Positions 1 to 11,898 of a stretch of DNA of 64,000 bases are shown in pieces. Origin of the DNA: Malania oleifera (Eukaryota > Streptophyta > Magnoliopsida > Santalales > Ximeniaceae). Position numbers and translations under genes: made by a program. The stretch spans positions 97,646,397 to 97,710,396 of the forward strand of contig NC_080423.1 of the NCBI RefSeq assembly GCF_029873635.1, in the 5' to 3' direction. The first letter of the stretch is position 1, and each line of letters opens with the position of its first letter. The notes under the pieces were generated by a model. It was given only the letters and a program-made list of their open reading frames with translations. It did no database searches and was not told the DNA's origin.

Positions 1-559
1 TCCGTGTTATACATATACCATACAGAACATATTCAGTAACTATTTTGTCAAATCTAGGAAAACATATATATCATCAAAACATGGCAAAACATACTGCATT
101 TTCATAAACATATTTCATCTCATATAATAATAATAATACAAAAACATTCCTAGTAGGTTAGCTGGCTATTTTCATGTATTACCCCCACATGACTGGGTTG
201 TGTGGCCCAAAGGCGGGACCTGATAATGGTTGGCCGACCACTGCCAAGTCAAAAGTACAGTCTGTAAGTCTGATGGGTCTGCCAGACCTGGTTCGTACAC
301 CAGGGGCGCTCACACACTTCTTAAAACCGCATCGACCATCCAATCTCACACCACTTCGTACAGCGGTGTTAACACAAATATCATGATCATGAAGATCATG
401 GACACATAGCAACGGTACCGTGCAAGTGCTAGCCTAAATTAAGCCAACCAGATTCTGATATCATATAACATATACTGAAACTGTGATACATGGATATCTT
501 ATATCATTAATTATTAAATCAATTATATCATTTTGCATATATATGTATATCATGAAAAT

Positions 560-740
560 CATCGGCCCGTATGCCGGTATTACACATTTTACCATAGCTT
601 GGTTCGTACGCCGGCAAATCATAGCATAACTTGTACGCTGGCAAATCATTTCTACAGCTTGGCCCGTACGCTAGCAAATCATACACATAGATCGGCCCAT
701 ACACCGACAATTACATAAAAATATTGGCCCATATGCCGGT
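560..740 (-). repeat. Minisatellite in LTR leader (CGTACG-centred units)
   Basis: About five imperfect units of roughly 30-37 bp carry the core CCGGCGTACGGGC and an AT-rich spacer with TGATTTG. The same repeat occurs at 39450-39740 and 49895-50130, with different unit numbers. Confidence 0.75.
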
Positions 741-1349
741 TTTCCATTATAGAAATATGTATCATTCACACATTCCTAGAAAACAGTATTTCATAACAAT
801 TTTTACTCATGCCACACTAACAGGTTTTTCGCATATTCAACATACCATCATATCCAACAGTATTTTCCCAAATATAAATCATATATATATATATATTTCG
901 TGAAATCAAATGCTATAACAATATACATATTTTCATTAAATACTAACTTAGTTTATCCCCTTACCTGATTCTTGAAAAGCCCCTAAGAAAATCTATCCCG
1001 CACCCGTAGGGTTCCCCGTTCAACACCCTGAAAATAGAATTTCCCAAAACTAAAGTTTATTATTCCTACGCGTACTACGCTTTCTTCAACTGTAAAAAAT
1101 CCAAATATTAAGTAGAAAACCTTACCCTGGATTTGGGATGGTTTCCACCTCAGTTCCACTGACGATCCGCTCTAGTAGACTTGTAGAGAACTTTCTTAGG
1201 AGTGTCGTGGTGGCTTCAGATTGTCGAACTGGCGGAAATCCGGCCCGAAAATCGAAGAGAGAATAAAGAGAAACCGTGTAAGGAGAGAAAGAGAGATTCG
1301 GCACAGGAAAATGAAGTGAAAATCACGTTTAACCCTATTTATACCGCAG

Positions 1350-1545
1350 GATTCGTCAACGAGCCACGTCACCTCGTCGACGAGTCCTGTAGAAAGTTCG
1401 TCGATGAACTCCAACCCTCATCGATGAATTTTAGGCTTCAAAAAATCCTCTCTCGATATCTTCTCGTCGACAAATCCTACCCTCGTCGACAAGCTCCTGT
1501 TATACCCTCTTCGACGAGTCCCCTGTATTCGTCGACGAGGAGCTG
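1350..1545. promoter_or_regulatory. Decamer array beside the LTR TATA box
   Basis: TCGTCGACGA-like decamers start at 1353, 1374, 1398 and 1418, giving steps of 21, 24 and 20 bp. More follow up to about 1545. The array lies on the U3 side of the TATA-like CTATTTATACC. A role in transcription is inferred from position only. Confidence 0.6.
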
Positions 1546-1665
1546 AAAAATTCCTCGGGATTATCCTTTCCAAAATGCAACGTCGTCGAATGCCTTCTTC
1601 TGTTTTCGGTTTCCATTTCCCTTTCTTTTTATTATTTGAATACCATTATTCTTCAGGTCGTTATA

Positions 1666-2084
1666 GAAACCAAAGGGAGAGAGAGAGAGTGAGTGATTTT
1701 TTTTCTTAATTTTTTGCGTTTAAATATGAATTTTTGCTATTTATAGGGTCGGATTCATTGACGAGACACGTCACCTCGTTGATGAGTCCTGTAGAAAGTT
1801 TGTCGACGAACTTACAACCTCGTTGACGAATTTCAGACTTCCAAAAATTCTCTCTCAGTATCTTCTCGTTGACGAAACTTGTCTTCGTCGACGAGACCCT
1901 ATGTTATCTTCGTCGACGAGACCCTATGTTATCCTCATCGACGAATCCCCTGTATTCATCAACGAGTCCTTAATTAAATTTCTCGGTTATTACTCTCAAA
2001 ATGCGATGTCGTTGATGAACGCTTACTGTTTCCATTTCCCTTTCTCTCTATTTAAATACCATTATTATTATTCGGGTCATTACA
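1666..2084 (-). mobile_element. Ty3/gypsy LTR fragment (U3 to early leader)
   Basis: It starts at 2084 with TGTAATGACCCG, has decamers at about 1755-2000 and a TATA-like box near 1740. It ends in a GA-rich early leader where the LTR at 1-1665 begins. On its other side it interrupts copia coding sequence at 2085, so it inserted into the copia element and was later hit itself. Confidence 0.75.
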
Positions 2085-2358
2085 TTTTATTTGAACAAAT
2101 AGAAGGAAACAAACGTTTTACATATTGGAAATTGGGATGACCCATCCTTGAATGTCATCGCAAAAGTTCATTATCTCTAGAAATAGATGCAGAATCACAA
2201 ATTGCAGTATTACATAGTTCACTCAAGCATGCCTCCTCAAAGTAGTAGAGTCCCTCATATGCCTTAGCAGTGCCAATCGTCTTCCCCGATGACAGGTCTT
2301 GAAACACACAATGAGATAAAACAAATTTAGTAGAACAATTTGAGTCATTTGTTAACTG
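2085..2358 (-). pseudogene. Ty1/copia pol fragment (pre-integrase region)
   Basis: This is a decayed piece of a Ty1/copia polyprotein. The frame contains HCVFQDLSSGKTIG and YEGLYYFE, followed by a pre-integrase segment with GHPNFQYVKRLFPS. These match the region between protease and integrase in plant copia elements. It continues the coding sequence at 3425-4809: the reading phase resumes on the far side of the Cassandra insertion (SIS before it, QLTNDSNC after it). One in-frame stop (TGA for an expected Trp) and a truncation at 2085 by a gypsy LTR make it non-functional. Confidence 0.8.
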
Positions 2359-3424
2359 TGTAATGCCCCAACGTAGGTCTACCAGGGAGTACTGCGTCTC
2401 TCCTCCTCCACTTGGACTAGACAACAGGTGGGGGCGGGGCTAATCGGACTAATGACTGGCCCCACAGACCAACATGTGTCATTTTTAGTGTATTTTGTTC
2501 TCACTCACACACTTCCTGAGAAAACTTCCCAGAAGGTCCCATCCCAAGATTACTCCAAGTCAAGCACGCTTAACTGTGGAGTTCTTATGAGAAGGCTCCC
2601 GAAAAGAAAGGTGCACCTTATTGATATAGGTAGTAACATCAAATCCTTTAAGCCTTTCTTCTACAGGGTATCACATTCTCCCCCACTTACAGAACGCAAC
2701 GTCCTCGTTGCGAACCTATATTTCCAAATCCTGGACTAGACAACAGGTGGGGGCGGGCCTAATCAGACTAATGACTGGCCCCACAGACCAACATGTGTCC
2801 TTTTCAGTGTATTTTGATCTCACTCACACACTTCCTGAGAAAACTTCCCAGAAGGTCCCATCCCAAGATTACTCCAAGCCAAACATGCTTAACTGTGGAG
2901 TTCTTATGAGAAGACTCCCGAAAAGAAAGGTGCACCTTATTGATATAGGTAGCAACATCAAATCCTTTAAGCCTTTCTTCCACAGGGTATCACATTCTCC
3001 CCCACTTATAGAACGCAACGTCCTCGTTGCGAACCTATATTTCCAAATCCAGACGATGTGAATTTCATCACACTTCCGGTCGGGTTATGACTCTGATACC
3101 ATTTTTGTAACTCCCCAACCTAGGTCTGCTAGGGAGTACTGCTTCTCTCCTCCTCCACCTGGACCAGACAACAGGTGGGAGTAGGCCTAATCGGACTAAT
3201 GACTGGTCTCACAAACCAACACGTGTCCTTTTCAGTGTCTTTTGTCCTCACTCACACACTTCTTGAGAAAACTTCCCAGAAGGTCACCCATCCCAAGATT
3301 GCTCCAAGCTAAGCACGCTTAAGCGTGAAGTTCTTATGAGAAGACTCCCGAAAAGAAAGGTGCACCTTATTGATATGGGTAATAACATCAACTCTTTTAA
3401 GCCTTTCTTCCACGGGGTATCACA
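2359..3424 (-). mobile_element. Cassandra TRIM, tandem form with three LTR copies
   Basis: This is a non-coding terminal-repeat retrotransposon in miniature. LTR copies lie at 3106-3424 (319 bp, TGTGATACC to AGTTACA), about 2732-2994 (end missing) and 2359-2675 (317 bp). After the first LTR comes a tRNA-Met primer site at about 3088-3103. Short internal segments carry the purine tract AAGTGGGGGAGAA just before the second and third LTRs. Each LTR holds a segment matching 5S rRNA, the hallmark of the Cassandra family. The flanking bases (CATCT and CAGTT, minus strand) look like a decayed 5-bp target duplication, and copia coding sequence resumes in phase across it. The middle LTR joins directly to a second internal segment, so this is a tandem derivative. 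Confidence 0.88.
3268..3335 (-). other. 5S rRNA-derived segment in Cassandra LTR
   Basis: Read on the minus strand, TTAAGCGTGCTT matches 5S box A, and GGGATGGGTGACC plus CTGGGAAGT match the intermediate element and box C. The copies at about 2525-2590 and 2841-2907 share a 2-bp deletion (GATGGGACC), which damages box C. It is not a complete 5S gene. Confidence 0.85.
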
Positions 3425-4809
3425 AGATGGCTGATGGATAATAGGTTGCAAGATAACTTGGGAACATGTAGGACATATTTTAAAGTAACAAAGTCAGATA
3501 TGCAAATACTTCCTTTACCGGCAACTGGTGAGAGGGAGCCATTTGCAATTTTTACTCTTAAATTCCTAACATATGGTGAGTAGGATGAAAACAATTGATA
3601 AGAACCAGTCATATGATCAGATGCACCCGAGTCAATTATCCATGGAGATTTGTAACAGGATGTAATATTTAAGGTTGACAAATAATTACCTCGGTGAGCC
3701 AGGCAACCAGAGGAAGACTGACCCAATGTTTGAATTGACGAAATCATTCTATACAGCTAATCGAACTGCTCAGGATTAAATGCACTACTTGGGGAGGTAT
3801 TATTGGTTTTTTCTCCTTGTAATTTTTTAGTTGACCCGTTAGTGCTCACCTGGTATCCAAGATTTTTTTGGTTTTGTCTCGGCTTTCAATCTGCCGATTT
3901 TCCATGAATCTCCCAGCAAGTATCTTTTGAATAGCCTGTTTTGCCGCAATGTTCACACCATTATTTACCTTTTTGTGGTCATTGACTGGATCCCCCTAGG
4001 CCCTTTGATATAAGGGCCGAGACATCAGGCCCATTAGTGTTCCCATGTGAATTTGGGGCGGATATAGATAGGTCCAGCCCGACCCGGTCACCTTGGGACC
4101 TCAGCATCACACGCCTCCTACTCTCCTCCCTCCTAACTTCTGCGAAGACCTCTCGGGTTGAAGGAAGAGGTCGACATCCAAGGATGCGTCCCCTCACGTC
4201 ATCCAGATCACGGTTGAGGCTGGCAAGAAACTCAAAGACCCTTTCATTTTCAAGCCTCCTTCGGTATCGATTGCTGTCACCGGAGCACTCCTACTCTTTG
4301 TTGATGCTTAGATCGAGCTCTTACCAGAGATGGGTCATCTCCATGAAATACTCTGTGATTTCCCTATCACCTTGCCTCATCTTCCACAACCGAGATTTGA
4401 TGTCAAAAGATTTGTGAATAGCTCTCAACATCGGAGTAGGTTCGCGAACAGCGTCCCAGACATCCTTCGCCGTGGGTAAGAACAAGTATATTTTACCAAT
4501 CGCTGGCTTCATAGAGTTAACGAGCCAAGTCGTGACCATGGAGTTTTCAAATCTCCATGTTTGCAAAGCGACAACATCAGTAGGGTCGGGTTTCTACCTT
4601 TCTCCAATAAGGTAACCTAGTTTCCCTTTTCCTTCAATCATCAACTTTATTGATTGAGCTCATTCTCGAAAGTTTTTCCCGTTCAATTTCTCCATTGAGA
4701 GTGGAAAGGTTGTATTGTCCAGCCTATTCAAACCCCCAGCAAATGTAACCTTGGAATCCTCGTCGGATTTTCCAGATGAGGTTGCCCCTCTGGTGGTGTT
4801 GCTGGCCAT
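3425..4809 (-). pseudogene. Ty1/copia gag-protease fragment
   Basis: The coding sequence begins at 4809 (MASNTTRG...), shortly after a primer-binding site at 4832-4846. The gag part includes the copia-type segments TWRFENSMVTTWLVNSM and LFLPTAKDVWDAV. Downstream, WIIDSGASDHMTG (about 3640) is the copia aspartic protease active site, with the DSGA motif intact, followed by YVLHVPKLSCNLLSISHL. Several in-frame stops (for example after NFRE and after IGER) and frame changes break it. At 3425 it is cut by the Cassandra element, beyond which it continues at 2085-2358. The integrase core, RT and RNase H are not in the window. Confidence 0.85.
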
Positions 4810-4831
4810 TGTTAGCTAAGGTTAAGAAACC

Positions 4832-4846
4832 CTAACTCTGATATCA
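4832..4846 (-). other. Primer-binding site of the copia element
   Basis: TGATATCAGAG on the minus strand matches the tRNA-Met primer site TGGTATCAGAG with one mismatch. It directly follows the LTR end ...TTACA at 4847, and gag starts 23 bp downstream at 4809. Confidence 0.75.
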
Positions 4847-5300
4847 TGTAAGTGGAAGCCTTGAATTACATTGAATTAATTTTTTCACATGTACATTCCA
4901 ATCTTATATAATACAATCACCCATTCTAAACAAGGAAACAATCCCCTTACCAAATAATATCAAATCCCCCACATTTACCCACTTTCCTAATTTGTTTATT
5001 ATTTACAATGATACTTGGGATTTTAACATTGGGTAAATGTAATTGAGCACATACAATTTCTCAAGCAATAATTCAACCAAATAATCTGTCAATTTTACCA
5101 AGGCAATCTATTCCAATTAAACTACCTCTAAATCTTCTCCAATCCTCCTTGACCAATAAAGGAATAAGACTCAAAGACATAAATATAGAAGAAGAATAGA
5201 TTGGAGTACCCTTAATCAAGGGCAATCTATTCCATTAAAACTACCTCCTTTGAATTGATGATACTAATATTTCTACAAGGCCAATCACTCTCCATATGCT
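4847..5300 (-). mobile_element. Probable copia 5' LTR, outer end not found
   Basis: The LTR end is fixed by the primer site, but I could not find the TG start. The stretch is AT-rich and has an internal repeat (GCAATCTATTCCA at about 5103 and 5221). The right boundary is a guess. Confidence 0.45.
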
Positions 5301-7370
5301 TCTTTCTTTGATTCTGCTATCAAGAGTCACCCAAAGTTAAACTGTTGCCAATGCTTTCACTTGCAGCTCAAGTTCATAGCCATAGCTTCACTGTTGTGAA
5401 ATAACTCTATGGGTTGTAAATAGTTTCTGGAGAGGTTAATATATTTGATTAGTCAGTTAAAGACGGAGAACCTCGAACAAAAATTTATTTGATTGAGGTT
5501 GGGTTGTAAATCTAATTATAGTAAACTAAGCTGAGTTCATCTCACACAGCAGAAGTCGATGGCTTTTGCTGCTTCATTACAGCTCAACCAGAAACTTGAT
5601 GCTCTGGGAATTTGGCTGTGTTAAACAAAACTAGATCCTCTTCCAAAGAAGCTTTACTAGTCAACAATGGGAAGAAGAAGCTAGATCGATTCACTGGGCT
5701 AAAACTTCATGGGTTTTAGCTTATCCAACTCATGCTCTAATTCCCGCCCAGGTTCATTTCTCTTAGAGTACGCCAGCAGGATTATTTCCTGGCTGCATCG
5801 GTGGGCATGGCTTCAATTGTCTATGTGCTTTCCATGTTGACTGTTACGAGCCAATTTAAGCTTAATGCTTAGTGCTTCAATGAAGCCCAAAATAGAAAAA
5901 GCTTACTGCTTAAATAATTAAACAACTAACTTGTCATCCTTAACGGGCATGTCTACTTTTTTAAAATAAAATAAAACTAGAGACAGCGAAAAGCTATCAC
6001 TTAAACTCAGCCTTAACGGGCGCATTATTGTTTAAATGTATGGGTCAGAAATGGATACCTTACAGTTAACAAGCAATGGAGTTAATTGGCTGTGCATTTG
6101 TAGAATGACAAGGTGTAATCTTCTTTTACAGTTTGTTGGGCCAGAAATGAATACCTGGAAGATTGTTGAACACTAAGTAGCATTTGCATTTTGCAATGGC
6201 TGCTGACAAAATTTATTGAATTGCTGCCTGAATTGAAAAGAAAAAGCTTACTATATTGAACCAATTTGTGTAGTAGACAAACTCAAAGCCATGGCTTCTC
6301 TCACCTTTCACCTTAATGGGCAATCAATTACATGTATATGATATCCTGTTCCTGTACCAGATTAAGCCTAAAAACCTGCTTGTGTGGAATGATGAAGTTT
6401 GAAAATATTGACAGTAAATTTCTTATTGCTCTGTGAAGAATATTTCACACACACGTTACAAATGTTTATGAAAATATATATAAGTATACAGAATCTATTC
6501 TAGGAAAGAAAGTTAAAAATAAGCCTAATTGTTACAAAGTTTTGAACTGCACGCGGCAAACTGTATCTCTACATTTTCAGCCTAATAATCAGGTTGTATG
6601 ATCTTGTGCTTGATTTGAAAGGTCTCCTTTATATGGAAGATTTCTCAGCAATCAATATTTTCAGTTGGCTGTAGATGCTCAGAATTCAAGGCTCTCAAAA
6701 GCCTCCCACAGCTGGGGGGTTATGATTTAATGGGTGCAGGTTTTGGATCTAGAGCATCATTTGCAAATTCAATGTGTTGGTTGTGGGTGGAACCCAAAAC
6801 AAACATTTCGGCGTTTGATATTTGGCATCTTCCATGACCAGTCTTCCACAAACATTAGTGTTAGTTGTAAGAATTCCCTGTTAGATTTTACATTCCTCAA
6901 TTCAGAATCTTGTAAAATTATGCTTTCTCATGATTGAAGCAGGACTCTATCATGGATGATCTCAAGCTAGATTTAAATAAATTCTAGTAACCAAAAAAAT
7001 TAAATTTTCCAGCAATGGGCTGATATCTAAGAACCAAAAGAAAATAAAAGCCGTTCTAATCAAGATTTTTTGGCATGGTAAACTTGCTGAGAATTGAAAA
7101 CCCTCATGTTCTTTAGTTGAGTTTTCATGTGGAGGAAAAAGTTTCCAAACCAGAGAAGGGAAAGCATCTATCCATGAAAACAGAAGAGCCCAAACAAGTA
7201 TTTTTAGTGCAAGGTATAGACTAAATACCAAGTAAGTGTGAAAGTAGGAATGCAAAAGGAGCTAGCCACACCTCCTAGAGAGTCCAGACTTGGTAAGCTG
7301 AGACTGTAGTTAGGCTGAATGCAACTTTCTGAAAGGGGAATAAACAAACACATGGAAATTCCCAGAACAC
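5301..7370. other. Intergenic stretch, no recognised gene
   Basis: No recognisable protein or RNA gene is seen. At 5560-5700 the + strand reads MAFAASLQLNQKLDA and then, one frame over, a Ser/Lys-rich stretch ending in a stop. This could be a decayed fragment of a plastid-targeted protein, but I do not recognise it. A short open frame without ATG near 6680-6830 also has no recognised match. Confidence 0.4.
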
Positions 7371-7379
7371 AAAACCTGT

Positions 7380-8040
7380 GAGAAATAAGATAAAGACAAA
7401 TACACAAGCCAAAGAAAAATCACACACACACACACACAAGACAATATTTACGTGGTTCGGCAATTTTGCTTACGTTCATGAAGTTGTAGGGATTTCACTA
7501 TTATTAGGAAAGTATACAAAGTGCAGCAATTACAGTTTCTCTCACTCTCAACAAGAAAGAAACAATGTGCACACATCCTAAACACCAAAGCGAACACCTT
7601 TTGGATCATGCACACAAGAGTCTCATACTCTCTCCATGCTGCTACACCACTCTATGAAGCTCTATGCCACTCTACGCACATAGTTGAACATTAGAAATAT
7701 ATATCTTAGGGTTTACAAGATCAGAATTTTCAAAATAGGAAAGTTCTGCCGAAATCTCACACAGAAGATCGTCGCCGTCGACCTAGTCGCATCTCTGTTC
7801 CCCATGGCCGCAACCTGGTCGAGCCTCGGGGAAATCAGGAATCTTGAACTTCAACATCCTTGACTTAGTCGCACTATTAAGTCTTGCTGGTCGAGATGAT
7901 GGTCGAGTCTCTCAGGATCTCGTCCTTCAGGATATCACAGAATCTCGACTTGGTCGCCCTTTAGGGTCTTCTTGGTCGAGCACTTGGGTGAGACTCTCAG
8001 TATTTTTTATCAGGCCTAGGCCTATAGGCCTAGGCCTTTG
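7380..8040 (-). mobile_element. Probable copia LTR with TGGTCGAG motif array
   Basis: Read on the minus strand, 7440-7470 has the leader motif GCCGAACCACGTAAATATTG, as in the copia LTR at 13667-14236. Upstream of it lie a TATA-like ATATATATTT (about 7697) and repeated GCGACC, CTCGACCA and AGTCGAG motifs at 7770-7990. Neither terminus was identified, and no coding sequence is attached. Confidence 0.45.
8012..8037. repeat. Perfect 26-bp palindrome of AGGCCT units
   Basis: The sequence AGGCCTAGGCCTA and its reverse complement meet at the centre without a spacer. It lies at the edge of the probable copia LTR. Confidence 0.9.
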
Positions 8041-8243
8041 CTCCATGGATCAAACATAACTAGGTTCCACAAAGCCTCACAAATTTCATCCTTGAAGACC
8101 TAAGGAAAGGTAGCTCTGGGAACATAAATTCAAGGGTTGAATTTGAATTAATGTGATTATTTTTTTTTTAAAAAAATTCAATACAAATTTATATTACCTT
8201 TTGTCCAAATTGAATTTCATACTCTGAAATGTAGGGCAAAGGT

Positions 8244-9149
8244 AATTGCATTCTATGTGCTTCCAAACTAATCCAACCTCTCACGTTCTAACCCTATTTG
8301 GATCCATCTACTAGGCCTAGATGATCCCGTATTGACCTTAGTCATAGATTTGGTCCTCCAATATTAGCACATTAGAAGAATTAATTTCACACATTAACTT
8401 TACAATGTCGTTCATCCAAAGTTACGAACTATCAAGTTCGATACAACTTGTTAATACTTGGAGAGTCCGTGGTTGAGTTTGATACACATGAGTGAGTACC
8501 GACTAGATCCAAAAGTTTAAGCCTATTGAGTCTTGGGTTCAACTATGTATATAAGCACCTATATTCCAACTATGTATACAAACTTACAAGTGAAATTCTC
8601 AACAATCTCCTCACTTGCAAGTTTTAACTAGTTCCCTTAAAATGGAAGCATTCTTGATGATTCTGTGTACTTGATTCAACCTCTTTCCCTTGATCGGAAA
8701 TTGTATCTCATGAGAGTAAGTTCAATCCTCTAATAGTTGCTTAAGTGGACTTTACCCTTGCGCCTTATGCGTCTCGAATTGCATTCCATGTGCTTCCAAA
8801 CCAATCCTACCTCCCACATCCTAATCCTATTCTGATCCATCTACCAAGTGTAAACGATCCTCATTGGCCTCGGTTACACACTTGATCCCCCAACTATTAG
8901 CACACGTATGTTAGGAGAATTAGTTTTACACTTTGACTTTAGAATGTCACTTGTCTAGAGTTATAAAGTGTTAGGTCTGATACCACTTGTTAGCACTAGG
9001 GAAGTCCATGCTTAGATTTGATACACATGAGTAAACACTAACTTGACCTAAAAGTTTAAGGCAATTGAGTCTCGGATTTGACCATACATATAAGCACTCA
9101 TTTTTCATTTTATTTTTTTAGGATAAATTCACAAGTGAAATTCTCAACA
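8244..9149 (-). mobile_element. Unnamed TRIM-like element, tandem form
   Basis: Two short LTR-like repeats lie at 8988-9149 (162 bp) and 8449-8604 (156 bp). On the minus strand both begin TGTTGAGAATTTCACTTGT and end in TTAACA or CTAACA. The first is followed at once by AGTGGTATCAGACC, a tRNA-Met-type primer site. The 383-bp internal region ends in the purine-rich AAGTGAGGAGAT before the second LTR. Below 8449 a second, partial internal copy continues to about 8244, so the unit is LTR-internal-LTR-internal. No coding sequence is present. I do not recognise the family; the structure fits a TRIM. Confidence 0.7.
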
Positions 9150-10306
9150 AGATGCATCTGATCTCGACCACATCATTGTCACTAATTATATAACATTATC
9201 TCTTCTTTTTTCACTTTAATAGTAGAATCATCAAGTTTTAGGAGTGATAAACTTCATCTATTATATAAATTAATGTTATATTTAGGAGTGAATTTTGTAT
9301 TTTAGATTTGAATCTAGATGGACTAAGATAAAATTAAATATAATTTTATATTACATTTTATCTAAGTATATAAATCCAAATCTAAAAATTCCTTCTAAGT
9401 ACAGGATAAGAGCTACCAAAAAAAAAAAAAAAATCTTCCTTTAACCCTCGTTTGCATTTCTAAATAATATGTAAATTTTCTAGATTGAGTGCTTAACGAA
9501 ACTCATTTCTACGATGAGAGGATAAATATTTTTAAACAACATCAATTTAAGAAATAATTTATTTAATAAAAGAAAAGAAAAAGAAAGAAAGAAAGAAAGA
9601 GAGAAAGAATGGTGAGGCAATGCACCATAACCTAAAAGGAGATGCACAATGTGTGCATCACAATGGGTGTCAAAACCAAGAAGTGTGGTCCAAAGGATAA
9701 TGAATAAAGGTGGGAAGGGAGGGAGGAAGGGCTGCCTTCCCCAATACTATACCACGTACATACACCCAATGATCCAAAACCCCAGAAGCAGGAAAAGTCT
9801 AGGACACCTCCACCCCCACCCCAACCGCCCTTCATTTTTTTAATTGCCTTTTCCTTTTCTGCCAATTTTTGTGATCCCCACCCACCGAATGTCACCTGCA
9901 CCCCGGCATGCAACCGGCGATCTTCCCACCGGCTACTGCCGGTTCTGGCCGGTGAGGTTTGGTTTGGGCCCCCGGGCCCCCTCCCGGTGCAGCCCATCAC
10001 GTGTGCTTGCTGTCAGCTAAAGGGGTGGCAGTGGGTGGGTGAGGGGACAGCAGATAAGGGGCTAGGTTTTGTGGGTTCTTTCAATGGCTTGGATATTGAC
10101 ACGTGTGTGGAGTAGGGGGGGTAGATTGGTAATTTTCTGGCGTAGTGCACCACAGTTGGAAAAATTTGGTGCTATGGGGGCGATGGACAAGTGAGGACCA
10201 TTAATGATGATGAGTATGCTGTCTTCATTTTTCTTTCTCTTAGCTTTTAAAGCCATTTATTGCTGAGTTCATGCCAATGAGCTGTTTTTGCTTCATTCAT
10301 TTTCAG

Positions 10307-10309
<3 letters not shown>

Positions 10310-10364
<55 letters not shown>
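10310..10364. repeat. (CT)n microsatellite
   Basis: An uninterrupted CT repeat of about 55 bp, followed by CTTCTTCT and a T run. Confidence 0.97.
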
Positions 10365-10367
<3 letters not shown>

Positions 10368-11769
10368 TCTTCTTTTTTTTTTAATATAAGTTTGGTTATC
10401 TTGAAAGGGGATTATTAATGACAAATTGAGTTTATGTAATTTTTTGAATTAGGAGGTAGCTGATTGAGTGGGATTTCACATATTTCATTTAATGGAGTTT
10501 TGTTATCATTCTACCAACAATCAATATTTGGTGAATTTTTGTGTCAGGAAATTGTAATAAAGTGTAACATGTTACTGTGAACTAAAAATAAATGCTACTC
10601 ATTTAAAAAAGTTTCAAATTTTAAATATTATTTTATGAGTAACGGAATTAATTTTTCATTATGTGAAAACGTGCCAATTCATAATAAATGTTTTTAGGAT
10701 CACCAGCTTTTTTATTTATATTTGTTTTAAAAACGAACAAACCACAAACACGTAATCTCTATGTCAACTTTTTAATTTGAACATTCTTCCTCTTCTTCTT
10801 TTGAATTTCGTAAATTGATATTAATTAATTACTGTTTAGACATCAATATGAACTATTCTTCACATCTCTCAACAAAACTAGTCTCGTACAAGTGAATTCT
10901 TTATTTTTGTTTATTCGCATTCATAACTTCTTTTCAACAAATGGAGAATATTACAATAAAATCATATATGCATATCAATGGTAAAACCTATGACCTCAAA
11001 GTCAAAATTGACTACTCGTATCATTTATTATATGCTAGGCTTTATTTTAACATAACAATTGCAAAATCAAAATATAATTTTTCATATGTCATAGTTCATT
11101 TGAAACAAAGATTTTGTATGAGAAAAGAAAAAAAATAAGAAGAAAACTTATTTTTCATTTTATTTTCTCTCTATAATAGATACTAATAAAATGTATTTTT
11201 TTATTATAGGGGTCAGTTTGAATCAAGGATTTTGATTGGAAAAAGTAAAAGAAAAAAAATAATTTTTTACTATATTTTTTCTATATGTCAAATACCATTT
11301 AAAAAGAAAAACTATTGTAATTAATATGATTAAAAATTAAGAAAAATGGAATGTCAAGGAGGTGTAAAATTAAAATTTTGTTCATTGATTTGGTAATTTC
11401 TTTTATTTTCTTCCTCACTTTCCTTGATAACTAAATTACACCAAAAAAAAAAAAAATCCTTCTTATTTCTCTTTCCTTTCTTCAATATTTTTCAACTTCC
11501 AAACATATCATCAAAATATAAGGAAAATTAAATATTAATAACGTGTGCAATTAGCTTTTTGTTTATTAATTTGGTTTTTATTTATTCTCTCTTTCACTTT
11601 TCTCAATAATTAAATACAAAAAAAAAAAATCTTTATATTTTTTCTCTTTTTAAAATATTTTAAAAATTCCAAAGAGATCATAGAATTTAAAACACTCAGA
11701 ACTGGTTCAACCCTCACCAACACTCAAAACACAGATTTTTTTCCCCTCAAATTCTTATAGAAAAGACTA

Positions 11770-11773
<4 letters not shown>

Positions 11774-11802
<29 letters not shown>
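11774..11802. repeat. (TA)n microsatellite
   Basis: A TA dinucleotide run of about 29 bp. Confidence 0.95.
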
Positions 11803-11805
<3 letters not shown>

Positions 11806-11898
11806 CTTTGATGGATGAAGCTGTGCAATTAACTTTTTCTTATAGTGGGCGTAGTGTTGATTACAAGTGAGTGAAAGAGCAAAGACAAAGAAGGCATA

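Larger units (their letters stand above)
1..1665 (-). mobile_element. Ty3/gypsy LTR, cut by the window edge
   Basis: The LTR reads on the minus strand. It starts near 1665 with TATAACGACC, a decayed form of the TGTAACGACC seen in related LTRs, and continues past base 1. The TATA-like box is near 1335-1345, with TCGTCGACGA-type decamers beside it at 1350-1545. A leader of about 1.1 kb follows. The leader carries a minisatellite at 560-740 and a GC-rich block at 175-300. It closely resembles 38462-40615, and by that alignment about 430 bp lie outside the window. It appears to have inserted into the older LTR piece at 1666-2084. No coding sequence is present, so it is either a solo LTR or one end of an element outside the window. 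Confidence 0.85.

Noticed and set aside
1202..1546. 114-codon open frame with repeated VDE-type residues
   Set aside because: The residues come from translating the decamer array of an LTR; similar VDE-rich frames appear in every LTR array.
2428..3061. Pair of ~110-codon repeated open frames
   Set aside because: They are translations of the repeated Cassandra LTR, which is non-coding.
2525..3335. 5S rRNA genes
   Set aside because: The matches cover only part of 5S, are imperfect and sit inside Cassandra LTRs.
4037..4417. 126-codon plus-strand open frame
   Set aside because: It is antisense to the copia gag fragment.
9632..10000. 122-codon minus-strand open frame in a GC-rich stretch
   Set aside because: Low complexity, Gly-rich, no recognised domain and no supporting splice or gene context.
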